The position numbers were made by a program, and so were the translations under genes. The notes beneath the pieces are model-generated. The model was not told the DNA's origin. It did no database searches and saw only the letters and a program-made list of their open reading frames with translations. Below, piece by piece: positions 52,806 through 62,906 of a stretch of DNA of 64,000 nt. This DNA comes from Myxococcales bacterium (GTDB lineage Bacteria; Myxococcota_A; Polyangia; Palsa-1104; JAEUJZ01), in the NCBI GenBank assembly GCA_016794505.1, contig JAEUJZ010000010.1, positions 1 to 64,000 of the forward strand, written 5' to 3'. The stretch's first letter is position 1. Every line of letters begins with the position of its first letter.

Positions 52806-54791
52806 ATGATGACCGACGTGTCTTCGCCATCGCTTGCTCGTCGATCGCGCAGAGTCCTTGGCATCGCTGTCTGGGCCGTGCTGTGGCTCGGCGCGCTCGC
52901 ATCCCAAGCGCAGCCCGTCTTGCATGAGCCGGTTGCAGCCCCGTCGCTGCGCTGCTTTCAAGGAGTCTGCAAGCGCGATGGCCTGCGCAGCGATGGTCTG
53001 CCTGACGCGGTGCTTGGATCCGACGGCATGCTCGGCGCTCCACGCAGCAGCAGCACGCCGCAAGAGCACGAGCCCATCCTGTCCCCCAGCAGTCAAGCAT
53101 CGCCCGCGACCCCTGCCGTCTCTGCCCCGCCTACGCCCGGCCAAGATCCACCCCCGGTGCGCCGAATGCGCGCGGCTCCCGACGACAAGACGGGGGCAGA
53201 AGCGCCGGGCGAGCGGATCTATCACGAGGTCTTCAACCCCGCCGTCTTCCCATACAAGCGCATGACGGTCCTCGATGCTGTCGACGAGGACGGCGTGCTT
53301 TATGTGCAACGCCAGAGGGCGCATGAGCTGCCCGTCGAAGGCAATCGGCTTCTGCCAGGACGTGACCCTTTTTACGCGTCTGTCGTCATCGACATCGAGG
53401 CCAACAAGCTGATTCCGCTGCCGACGCCAGCCGCCGGCCTGCGCTTGCTGTCGTATGAAGCGACACCGCCGACCGCGCTGCGTTTTTCGATCGATGCCGC
53501 TGAGAATCTGTCGGTGCAGGGCTTCCGGGGCGGGCGTCACCGCTTGCTGTATCTCGTCGACGCGCCGCAGCGCTATTTCGCCGGGCCTTTGATTCCGGCC
53601 AGCGCTCCGCGACCGCGCTTGAGCGATCTGCCGCCTGCGCCAGCCGTTCCTGGTCGCCTGCGTCGCGAGGCGGCTCGCGTCCTTGCCCATTTGAAGCTGC
53701 GCCCCAGCGGCGCTGCCGATTACTTTGATGTGCTCAACACCCTGGTCGCTTATTTTCGCGACTTCAGCATCGCCCCCCTCGACGACAAAGACGATGAACA
53801 GTCGCTGTATCTGCGCATCGCATTTGGGCAGCGCGGCGTGTGTCGGCATCGCTCGTACGCGTTTGTCATCACGGCGCTCGCAGCGGGGATTCCGACGCGC
53901 TACGTCGAAAACGAGCTGCACGTCTTTGTCGAGGTCTACATCCCCACGGCCGGAGGCCAGCCCGGCTATTGGCGACGCATCAACCTCGGCGGGGCGCCAC
54001 TTGAACAGCGCGTCATGGGCGGCGAGTCGCGCGTCGCGTACCAAGAAAAAGGCGGCGATCCCTTCGAACGCCCGGCGAGCTTCCGACAAGGGCGTGCCCC
54101 CAGCGTGACGGGTCTGCCACGTCGTGCGGCAAGCACCAGCGCTGGTGCGTCGGGCGATGCGCTGCCGGCTCTGGACGGCCCCGAGGATCGCGCCAAGCGC
54201 GGCGCAGCCGGCAGCGGATCCGCGTCCCCAGCCTCTGATGGTGCAGCGAGTCGCGGCGGATCAGGCCCCGGTGGCGCAGGCACTGGCAGCGCCGCAGCAC
54301 GTGACGAAACCGGCTCGGCCGGCGGCCGAGCTTCAGGCTCTGCAGCCGATGGCACGCTGCGTCTCGACGGTACAAACGAAGGCGAAGACGGGGTGCCTGA
54401 CGAGATACCCGCCGAAGACGATGTGGCCCAGCCGGACGACCGCCGCGGAATCTCGGGCCTGGCCACCACCCGCGTGAGCCTGTGGCTCGGCGCGGCCCAA
54501 AAGCAGTACCGCGGCACCAGCGTCCCCGTCCGCGGACAGGTACACGCCAGCGGCTCGCTTTCGAACAGCGGCGGACTCGATGTGTACCTGCTGTTGGCGA
54601 CGTCGCCGCGCGCTGTGGTGCTGGGCCGAACGGTGACGCGTCCCGATGGCAGCTTCGCGCTGGAAGTGGCCATTCCAGCCAGTGTCCCCTTGGGTAGCTT
54701 TCCGCTTATCGCGCGGGTTCGCGGCGACGCTCAGCGACGAGGAAGTAGCTCGGGTCGCTATGCGCTGCCCAGCGAGCCGATGACCGAATAG
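52806..54791 (+). CDS. Exported transglutaminase-like protein
   Basis: The 661-residue protein begins with a signal peptide (helix about 15-33, cleavage near ASQA) and a Pro-rich region, then a transglutaminase-like domain with catalytic Cys346 (RGVCRHRSY) and His372 (ENELHVFVE), both on the characteristic strand order; an Asn/Asp third member is likely near WRRINLGG. The C-terminal third (about 440-560) is Gly/Ala/Ser low complexity followed by a beta-sandwich segment (ARTRVSLWLG... LLLATSPRAVVLG) of bacterial-Ig type. It may cut or cross-link proteins at the surface. Two adjacent ATGs (52806, 52809) are possible. Confidence 0.82.
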   Translation: MMTDVSSPSLARRSRRVLGIAVWAVLWLGALASQAQPVLHEPVAAPSLRCFQGVCKRDGLRSDGLPDAVLGSDGMLGAPRSSSTPQEHEPILSPSSQASPATPAVSAPPTPGQDPPPVRRMRAAPDDKTGAEAPGERIYHEVFNPAVFPYKRMTVLDAVDEDGVLYVQRQRAHELPVEGNRLLPGRDPFYASVVIDIEANKLIPLPTPAAGLRLLSYEATPPTALRFSIDAAENLSVQGFRGGRHRLLYLVDAPQRYFAGPLIPASAPRPRLSDLPPAPAVPGRLRREAARVLAHLKLRPSGAADYFDVLNTLVAYFRDFSIAPLDDKDDEQSLYLRIAFGQRGVCRHRSYAFVITALAAGIPTRYVENELHVFVEVYIPTAGGQPGYWRRINLGGAPLEQRVMGGESRVAYQEKGGDPFERPASFRQGRAPSVTGLPRRAASTSAGASGDALPALDGPEDRAKRGAAGSGSASPASDGAASRGGSGPGGAGTGSAAARDETGSAGGRASGSAADGTLRLDGTNEGEDGVPDEIPAEDDVAQPDDRRGISGLATTRVSLWLGAAQKQYRGTSVPVRGQVHASGSLSNSGGLDVYLLLATSPRAVVLGRTVTRPDGSFALEVAIPASVPLGSFPLIARVRGDAQRRGSSSGRYALPSEPMTE

Positions 54792-54930
54792 CCACGCGCA
54801 TCGCCGCCCCGTGCGGGCTCGCCGGGATCGTTCCTGTGCCTTCCGCGACAAGAGGCCGCATCGACCGCATGGCTCTGCAACGGGCCAACCGCATCCCTCG
54901 ATGGCCTCGGCTCAGCCTCTGAGGTCTCCA

Positions 54931-54975
54931 GAGTTCGTGGAGTTTACAGATTTTGCTGAATTTGCAGTTTTAATA
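54931..54975 (+). repeat. Degenerate 9-bp periodic tract in promoter region
   Basis: Five successive nonamers, GAGTTCGTG, GAGTTTACA, GATTTTGCT, GAATTTGCA and GTTTTAATA, lie in an unusually AT-rich 260-base gap before the pseudokinase gene. The last includes TAATA of a possible -10 (TAATAC, 54971-54976). No gene in the gap is supported. Confidence 0.4.
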
Positions 54976-55052
54976 CACTCATCGTTGTACTGTATCTGAA
55001 ACAAGGGGGGCCTAAGCCCGTCGGGCGGCCCGCCCAGCGTGTGGAGGGAGCC

Positions 55053-56519
55053 ATGACCGGGTCGCGACGCTGCTTTGAGTGTGGCGCAGCCTTCGATCGC
55101 GCCGAAGCCGGGCAAGCCCTGCCCATTTACTGTCGAAATGACGGCAGCCTGTTGGCTCCCGAAATCGTCGGGAAGCGCTGGCGCATCGAGGCGTTCCTAG
55201 GCCCCCGCGTGGGCGGTGCCGTGTTCATCGCGTACCACGTGGTAAATGGCCAGCGCGCGGCGCTGTCGCTGGTGTACGAGACCCCCGGCCGCGATTTCGA
55301 AGAGCGCATGAACCGCGAGGTCGGAGCGCAGCGGCTCTTAGAACCGCACCCCAACCTGCTGCAGGTGCTAGAGCTGGGCTCGGACCGCGACGGCGTCCGC
55401 TTCTTTGTCTCACGGCTGAACGCCGAGCAGCCGCTCAACATGGCCCTGCGTGAGTGGCAGCGCCCCAGCGATACGCGGCAGGCGTTTGTAACAGCTACCT
55501 CGCTCTTGTATCCGCTGCTCAAGCTCTTGCATGGCGCGCATGGTCAAGGCATCGCGCATGGCACGCTCGATACGACCCAGATCTATGCCAGCCTGACCGA
55601 GGACGATTCTGGGCAGGCCACGGTGCTGAGCGGCCCCCGCCTGTATGGCCTGCGCCGCTTGGGGACGGGACCGGCCCTGACGACGGCCGCGCAGGCCGAC
55701 TTGAGTGCGCTGGGTCAGATCCTGTTTCAGCTGATCTTTGGTCAGCCGGCGCTCCTGCCGCTCGGCAACGAGCAGCGGCAAGGCCTGCTCACGCTCCTTG
55801 GCCACTCGGCTGGGGGCTTTCTGCTGCGCGCCTTGGGCTGCCTGCCGGGTGAGCAGTCGAGCGAACGTCGCTTTGCCAGCGCCGAAGAGATGATGCGCGA
55901 GCTTCTCTCGGTGCGGGCCGGTCTCTCAAGCGGGGAACATCCGCCGGTCCGTCCAGAAGAAGCCACGCTTCCCGACGCCTGCGAGGAGCGAACAATTCCC
56001 GGCGCGATGCCGTCGAAGATGTCGCTGGACAAGCGAACGCCCCGGAAGGAAAGCGAGCCGACATCGACGGTCAGCTTGAGTGGCGCGCAGCCCTTGCCCG
56101 CATTGCCTGCCGCCGCCCTGCCGCGCACGTCGAGCCTGAGCAATGAGCTCAAGCGCGCCTCGTTTGTGGATCTGCTCGGCCCCGAGCGCAAAAACCCACG
56201 CACCGATGTCGTCGCCCGCTCCCGTCTGCGGGCTTCGCTGGACGGCGCCTCGCTGGTTCCGACGCGTCCAGCAGCCAAAGCCCGCCCATCGAATCAGTCG
56301 CTGGAAGTTGAGATCGAGATTCAGGCAGAGGACGCAAGCCCAGCATCCCTGACCGAGCCTGCGTCGCTGCATGCCGAGCCAACGCGTGACATCCGAACTC
56401 GCGTCGTCAGCGGCCTGGATGCCCCCGAAGGCCTGAAGAGCCCAAGCGGCGATCCCGAGCAGCGGGTCTGGATGCGCCGCTTGCTCCCCCGCTCGCTCGA
56501 ACTGCCCTGGAAGCGCTAG
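55053..56519 (+). CDS. Pseudokinase-like protein with N-terminal Cys knuckle
   Basis: The 488-residue protein has CFEC (7-10) and a later Cys (27) of a zinc-ribbon type, then a kinase-fold region: glycine-rich GPRVGG (50-55) and a C-lobe region with AQADLSALGQILFQLIFG like kinase helix F. Key catalytic residues are gone: no Lys in the VAIK position (AALSLVY), HGTLD instead of HRDLKxxN, and no DFG. The C-terminal half is a low-complexity Pro/Ser/Glu-rich tail with no membrane helix. It is probably a scaffold or regulator of another kinase. ATG 55053 follows GGAGGGA; 12 bases earlier a GTG is possible. Confidence 0.78.
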   Translation: MTGSRRCFECGAAFDRAEAGQALPIYCRNDGSLLAPEIVGKRWRIEAFLGPRVGGAVFIAYHVVNGQRAALSLVYETPGRDFEERMNREVGAQRLLEPHPNLLQVLELGSDRDGVRFFVSRLNAEQPLNMALREWQRPSDTRQAFVTATSLLYPLLKLLHGAHGQGIAHGTLDTTQIYASLTEDDSGQATVLSGPRLYGLRRLGTGPALTTAAQADLSALGQILFQLIFGQPALLPLGNEQRQGLLTLLGHSAGGFLLRALGCLPGEQSSERRFASAEEMMRELLSVRAGLSSGEHPPVRPEEATLPDACEERTIPGAMPSKMSLDKRTPRKESEPTSTVSLSGAQPLPALPAAALPRTSSLSNELKRASFVDLLGPERKNPRTDVVARSRLRASLDGASLVPTRPAAKARPSNQSLEVEIEIQAEDASPASLTEPASLHAEPTRDIRTRVVSGLDAPEGLKSPSGDPEQRVWMRRLLPRSLELPWKR

Positions 56520-56546
56520 GCGTCGGCAGCAGGTTGCGGCGGGCAC

Positions 56547-56584
56547 AAAAAAACCGCATCCCCAAGAGGCTCTCGGGGATGCGG
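56547..56584 (-). terminator. Rho-independent terminator of dnaK
   Basis: On the minus strand a perfect 10-bp stem, CCGCATCCCC/GGGGATGCGG (56554-56563 with 56575-56584), with an 11-base loop, is followed by a run of seven T (56553-56547). It lies 26 bases after the dnaK stop and serves dnaK; the A-run on the other side gives no help to the convergent gene. Confidence 0.93.
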
Positions 56585-56609
56585 CTCATGCGTCGCTGCG
56601 CAGCGTGGA

Positions 56610-58541
<1,932 letters not shown>

Positions 58542-58718
58542 TTGGCTCTCCTCTGAGCGGCTGTGCGCCCTCGTGCAAGTCGTCGTGACTGAGGGTCGAC
58601 AGAAAACCGCGTTAGATTGCGTTGATGTTTAGGTTTTCAGCATCGCAAGCTAAGCACGCTTCCAAGGCCGTCAAGGGAGCGGCACACCCCATGCTTGCAA
58701 CATTCCTTCGCAACGTCG

Positions 58719-58747
58719 TTGGCCGTCGACCCGACTTCGGATATGTA
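58719..58747 (+). promoter_or_regulatory. Candidate sigma-70-type promoter of PAP2 gene
   Basis: TTGGCC (58719-58724), a 17-base spacer and TATGTA (58742-58747), 20 bases before the GTG at 58768. The spacing is ideal but the -35 is weak. Confidence 0.35.
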
Positions 58748-58767
58748 GTTCTTGAGCGAGCCTATCT

Positions 58768-59784
58768 GTGATCGACGAGAACATCGCCCCTTCGGGACAG
58801 GTTGAACAAGTCGACCAACCTTCGATCGAGCTGACGAGCTCTCCAGCGCTGCCGCGCGAATCGGCCCTGCGCCGTCTCGTCGATGTCTTGGGCATCGATG
58901 GCGTCGCCGCGATGTTCTTCTGGGTCCTTATCCTGGGCCTGGTCGTGGCCGTCGGGGGGCAGCTACGCTTCAACCTGCCCGTGATGTGGGAACCGCTCTT
59001 GGGCGCGCTTCTGGGCATGGTGGTCTGTTTCCTCTGCCGCCGCCCATTTTGGCAGGGGCTGGCCGAGTGGGGACCGTTTGTTGCCCTGATCGCCCTGTAT
59101 GTTCAGGTCGAGCCCTACACTCGCCTGCTGCACGGCCGCGCCGTCGACGCGGAGCTGGCAGCCATCGACACCTTTCTGTTCGGCGGTGTGCCCAGCGAGA
59201 TGCTGGCCCCCTATCGCCATCCGTTTTTGACCGAGCTGATGGCTCTTGGCTACTCCTGCTACTTGATTCTGATGTTCACCGTTGCGCCGGCCTACATCCC
59301 GACGATGAAGGATCCCGACGGTACACCCCGCATGCGCTATCGGCAAGCCTTCCGCGCGACGCAGCTAGCCCTCGTCCTGGAGCTGGGCTTGGGATTCTTT
59401 TTGTACATCCTGGTTCCCGCACGAGGGCCGCGATACTTTTTCCCAGACTCCGCCCCGCTGTATGGAGCCTTCGGTTACTACGACTGGGCGATCTCGGGCT
59501 GGAATGCCATGCAGGTGGTGACCGATGACGCGTTCCCGTCGCTGCATACAGCCACTGGCGTCATCTCGATCGTGTTCAGCTTCCGCTTGCGCCGACTGTT
59601 CCGGCCGCTGCCGTACTTGGCGGTGGTGCCCGCGACGGTTCTCATCCTCTCGACGGTGTATCTGCGCATGCACTACGTCGTCGATGTCGTCGCGGGCGTC
59701 GCCAATGGCCTGTTTGCTGCCTGGGCCGGCTCGTATCTGGTGAAGAAGTTCCACGGCGAGGATCCCAACTGGGTAGAGTCATGA
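58768..59784 (+). CDS. PAP2-superfamily membrane phosphatase/transferase
   Basis: The 338-residue protein has about seven membrane helices. PAP2 signature 2 PSLHTATG and signature 3 YLRMHYVVDVVAG are clear; signature 1 (KxxxxxxRP) is weak near ARGPRYFFP. The order and a large N-terminal half place it among the inositol phosphotransferase/Aur1-like branch (lipid phosphatase or phosphodiester transferase), also seen in myxobacteria that make sphingolipids. Its stop overlaps the next gene by four bases. GTG start; an unusual start for its promoter distance. Confidence 0.85.
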   Translation: MIDENIAPSGQVEQVDQPSIELTSSPALPRESALRRLVDVLGIDGVAAMFFWVLILGLVVAVGGQLRFNLPVMWEPLLGALLGMVVCFLCRRPFWQGLAEWGPFVALIALYVQVEPYTRLLHGRAVDAELAAIDTFLFGGVPSEMLAPYRHPFLTELMALGYSCYLILMFTVAPAYIPTMKDPDGTPRMRYRQAFRATQLALVLELGLGFFLYILVPARGPRYFFPDSAPLYGAFGYYDWAISGWNAMQVVTDDAFPSLHTATGVISIVFSFRLRRLFRPLPYLAVVPATVLILSTVYLRMHYVVDVVAGVANGLFAAWAGSYLVKKFHGEDPNWVES

Positions 59785-60173
59785 CCCCTTTGCGCCCAAT
59801 CACGGTCCTCATCTTCGACGATGAGCTACACGGCGCGGCGCACCAGTACCGTCTGCCGCAGGTTGAGCTTCACGTCTATGAACACGCAGATGATGCCCTC
59901 GTACACGTGCAAAGGCAGCGCCCCGTGCTGGTGCTGATGGACTATTCCATGCGCGGTGAACAAAGCGGTGCCGAGGCCATGAGCGCCCTGCATCGCCTCC
60001 GCCAAGACGGCGACCTGACCATGCGCCTCGTCGCCATCTCGCGCTCCAGCGATTCGAACCGGCACATGCTGGCTGCTGGCGCCGACGACGCCATCCCCAA
60101 GACGCACGTGCGCGCGTATCTCGAACGCTGTGTCGAGCGCATCGTCCTTGCCGACCGCCCCAAGCATCTCTAG
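59781..60173 (+). CDS. Stand-alone receiver-domain protein
   Basis: The 130-residue protein is a CheY-like receiver without an output domain: acidic pair Asp13/Asp14, phospho-acceptor Asp54 (LMDYSM), Ser88 and Lys107 (AIPKTH). Its ATG overlaps the PAP2 stop (ATGA), which suggests coupled production and maybe control of that enzyme. A cognate kinase is not near. Confidence 0.87.
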   Translation: MTPLRPITVLIFDDELHGAAHQYRLPQVELHVYEHADDALVHVQRQRPVLVLMDYSMRGEQSGAEAMSALHRLRQDGDLTMRLVAISRSSDSNRHMLAAGADDAIPKTHVRAYLERCVERIVLADRPKHL

Positions 60174-60184
60174 AGTCGCGCTTC

Positions 60185-61447
60185 ATGAAGCTGCGTCGTG
60201 TTCAAGCGTTGTCGATCGCTGCGATGGCATCCCTGTGCGTCGACGCCGACCCCGCGCAGGCGCACGGTGGCATCCCGGCCCCCCAGCAGATCCTATGGCG
60301 CGGCGACTCCATGCTGATCCCCACGCCTTACTGGGGCCTCTTCGTCGGTACGCCAGGAGGCCCCTGGCACTGGATCTGCGACGAAGCCATCAACACCTAT
60401 CAGCAGCACACCTTTGCCGTCGGTGGCGATGGAACGCTCTACGCGACCGATCGCGCGGGCATGCAGGTCTCGCGCGATGGTGGCTGCAGCTGGGACAACA
60501 TCAGCGGGCCGCTGGCCGGTCAGTACGTGCTCAGCGTCAAAGCCGCGCCAGGTGCCTCGCAGGTCTGGGCTCTATCCAGCGGCGATGCCGGGGGCAGCAG
60601 CCTCTGGATCAGCGACGATACCGGCCGCTCCTGGCAGCTTCGTCATGAGCAGAAAGACACCTGGCCAAGCGGGCTGCTGATCTCGGCCGATGCGCAGATC
60701 CTCGCCGCCGGAGTCACCACCGCTGCGGCCCCGCGACAAACCCAACTTCTCGTCTCGCGCAACGCTGGGGCGACGTTTTCCGTCGAGAATGTGTCCCATT
60801 TTGTCGGTGGACAGCCGCTCTCTCAGCTTTCGCCCCTTTGGATCGATCCGCAGCCACCGCATGACATCTGGGCCGCTGGACGCGTCGATACCGTCACCAC
60901 GCTGCTTCAGATCTCGCCCGGCAGTCCGGTCAAAGAACACCTGCGCCTGGCGGTCAGCATCTTTGACATGCTGCGCGATCCACAGACCGGCCAGATCGTG
61001 GTCGCCACCGCCGCGGGACTTTTTGCGCGCTCGGGCAGCGGCCCGTTTGCGCAGCTATCGACGCTGTCTACGTCGCGCTGTCTGTCAGAACGCGGCGGCA
61101 GCCTGTTTGCCTGTGCATGGAATTTTCAGCCCGACTTGGCGGCGATCGTCCAGCTGCGCAGCGCCGCCTCGCAGCGGACACGCATCTTTCAATATCAAGA
61201 CACCCAGGGCCCGCAGAGCTGCCCGGCGACCACGGCCGTCGGAAAGACCTGCCCTATGGCGTGGAATGTCTATGCCGCCCAGCTCGGCATCGAGCTCAAG
61301 AAAGACCCACCGCCGGCTTCCGGCTGTGCGCAGGCCCCCGGCGGGTCCCCGTCGAAACAAGCCGGGCTCTTGTGCAGCGCTGCGCTGCTCGGACTTGCCG
61401 CCTATCGCCGCATCAGCCGCCGCCGCTCGCAAGCCATCCGAACCTAA
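60185..61447 (+). CDS. Exported propeller-like protein with MYXO-CTERM-like C-terminus
   Basis: The 420-residue protein has a signal peptide (cleavage near AQA, residue 26) and repeated Asp-box-like blades (SRDGGCSWDN, SDDTGRSWQL, SRNAGATFSV), typical of BNR/sialidase-like and VPS10-type propellers. Its end (SGCAQAPGG..., a hydrophobic helix LLCSAALLGLAAY, then RRISRRR) has the layout of MYXO-CTERM surface-sorting signals: Gly-Cys, short spacer, one membrane helix and a basic tail. It would be anchored or processed at the cell surface. Starts 11 bases after the receiver gene. No enzymatic residues were recognised. Confidence 0.75.
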   Translation: MKLRRVQALSIAAMASLCVDADPAQAHGGIPAPQQILWRGDSMLIPTPYWGLFVGTPGGPWHWICDEAINTYQQHTFAVGGDGTLYATDRAGMQVSRDGGCSWDNISGPLAGQYVLSVKAAPGASQVWALSSGDAGGSSLWISDDTGRSWQLRHEQKDTWPSGLLISADAQILAAGVTTAAAPRQTQLLVSRNAGATFSVENVSHFVGGQPLSQLSPLWIDPQPPHDIWAAGRVDTVTTLLQISPGSPVKEHLRLAVSIFDMLRDPQTGQIVVATAAGLFARSGSGPFAQLSTLSTSRCLSERGGSLFACAWNFQPDLAAIVQLRSAASQRTRIFQYQDTQGPQSCPATTAVGKTCPMAWNVYAAQLGIELKKDPPPASGCAQAPGGSPSKQAGLLCSAALLGLAAYRRISRRRSQAIRT

Positions 61448-61570
61448 GTACGTTGATTTGCAGCATACGGTCTGACCGCCGACATGGCGAGGTGACCGTT
61501 TGCATCGTTGCGCGTCCCTGAACGGGGTCTTCGCAAAACGTTAGACAAAGCTCTGGTGACAGGTTTTTAG

Positions 61571-61595
61571 CTTGAAATAATGATTGAATTTCAAG
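61571..61595. repeat. 8-bp perfect inverted repeat in AT-rich gap
   Basis: CTTGAAAT (61571-61578) and ATTTCAAG (61588-61595) with a 9-base loop, in the 197-base low-GC gap after the propeller gene. No U-run follows on either strand, so it may be an operator or hairpin rather than a terminator. Confidence 0.35.
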
Positions 61596-61644
61596 AAGAC
61601 ATGAATCTCCACGGCGTCACTCTTTATTTACATTAACAACCAAT

Positions 61645-62796
61645 CTACGCACTCCAGTCGATGATGTTGGGATTCACCGAGACGAAGGCGTACTGTGGGT
61701 TGTTATAGAAGAAGTTTCCGATCTCGCGGATCTCGGCTGCCAAGTAGCGATTGGCGTAGTCTTCGCCATGCCCGATGTACGTCAACGCTCCCTGCAAGCC
61801 TTCGATCAGCGAGTGGCGTTCCGAGCGGCCATTTAAGTGTTTATCTGACCAGTGCTGCAGGACTGCCAGCGCGACGCACATGCACTGTTCTTGATTCAAT
61901 CCTAACGCTTCGCACAGCTTCATCACTTTCATGATGGTAGCCGACGATCCGAACTTCGTCGTGGGGCTGATGATCGCCGTGTTCCCGTCGACGATGCGGC
62001 CGTGCGGCGGCGATTTGGTGGCGATGGCGCGCTTAAACCCGCTGGGCAGATCCAGCAGGTACTTGGGTCGGGACATCATCACCGTAAATTTCCACATAAA
62101 ACGCGACATTCCCTGGTCTGTGTTGTCGCGCATCCACTCGTTGCCCCAGCGCTGCCCTCGCTGTCGAAGAATCTGAACAGTTCGGTTGCCAAAGTTTTTT
62201 TCCGCCTCGGCTGAAACGATAAACATGCCACCTAAAATATAGATAGCTTTGTTGCTTAGGCCATGGCGCGAAAATTCTTTCTTAAATGCCTGCAGCGCCT
62301 CGTGCGGTGTTCGATTTCCAAATACATCAATGAGCCCGCTGCCAAAAGTCGAGCTATAGTTGTTGTATTTATTCGCAAGAGGATTGCTCTCTAACTGAGA
62401 TGCGAGAAGCCCTGCAGCCAGCTCTAGATTGTTGCGAAAGTCAGGCGCCACCAAGATCAGACGTTCCAGAACCGCCCGATCTATCTGCCAACCTTTAGGC
62501 GTAGGGAACCATGTGTTATGCGATATCAAAGCACCTTGATAGGGTGCCTGCGGCCCCATAAGCGCCATATTTCCCTGGGGCTTTTCATAGCCGGGGTTGT
62601 GGGCAATCTGCAGATGCTGCGGGCCTTGCTGCTGAAACTCCCGCTGCTGCCCTTTCCCGCCAAAGAGCCGCTGCCGTCCGAACTCCCAGATCGAGCCCCC
62701 AAGCAGGACTTGATCGGCCACCCCGACGGACAGAATGCCAACAAAGACATACTTTCCCACTTCCACTGCAGCGGGAATCAGCCACCACATACTCAT
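61645..62796 (-). CDS. Unknown protein with N-terminal membrane helix
   Basis: The 383-residue protein has one hydrophobic helix (about 10-31) and then a Gln/Gly-rich segment before a mixed helical body; I recognise no domain. Codon use and base composition are less GC-rich than the neighbours and the flanking DNA (61448-61644) is AT-rich, hinting at recent acquisition. Cys residues are few and no catalytic motif is evident. Start codon has no clear ribosome site. Confidence 0.6.
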   Translation of the reverse strand: MSMWWLIPAAVEVGKYVFVGILSVGVADQVLLGGSIWEFGRQRLFGGKGQQREFQQQGPQHLQIAHNPGYEKPQGNMALMGPQAPYQGALISHNTWFPTPKGWQIDRAVLERLILVAPDFRNNLELAAGLLASQLESNPLANKYNNYSSTFGSGLIDVFGNRTPHEALQAFKKEFSRHGLSNKAIYILGGMFIVSAEAEKNFGNRTVQILRQRGQRWGNEWMRDNTDQGMSRFMWKFTVMMSRPKYLLDLPSGFKRAIATKSPPHGRIVDGNTAIISPTTKFGSSATIMKVMKLCEALGLNQEQCMCVALAVLQHWSDKHLNGRSERHSLIEGLQGALTYIGHGEDYANRYLAAEIREIGNFFYNNPQYAFVSVNPNIIDWSA

Positions 62797-62906
62797 GCCT
62801 CCAACGTGCTGAGTGTTCCACCCGTCATCTTACTACGGACGACACGGCGAGTTGGGCTGGCTAGACGGGGCGATTTTCCGTCGGCAGTGCGGCCACTTGC
62901 GCGGCG

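Noticed and set aside
54811..54999. Short gene encoding EF-x repeats before the pseudokinase
   Set aside because: Only 62 residues, no ribosome site, and the repeats reflect a 9-bp periodic AT-rich tract that looks regulatory.
58542..58767. CIRCE or sigma-32 promoter of dnaK
   Set aside because: No TTAGCACTC inverted repeat and no convincing CTTGAAA/CCCCAT pair could be found.
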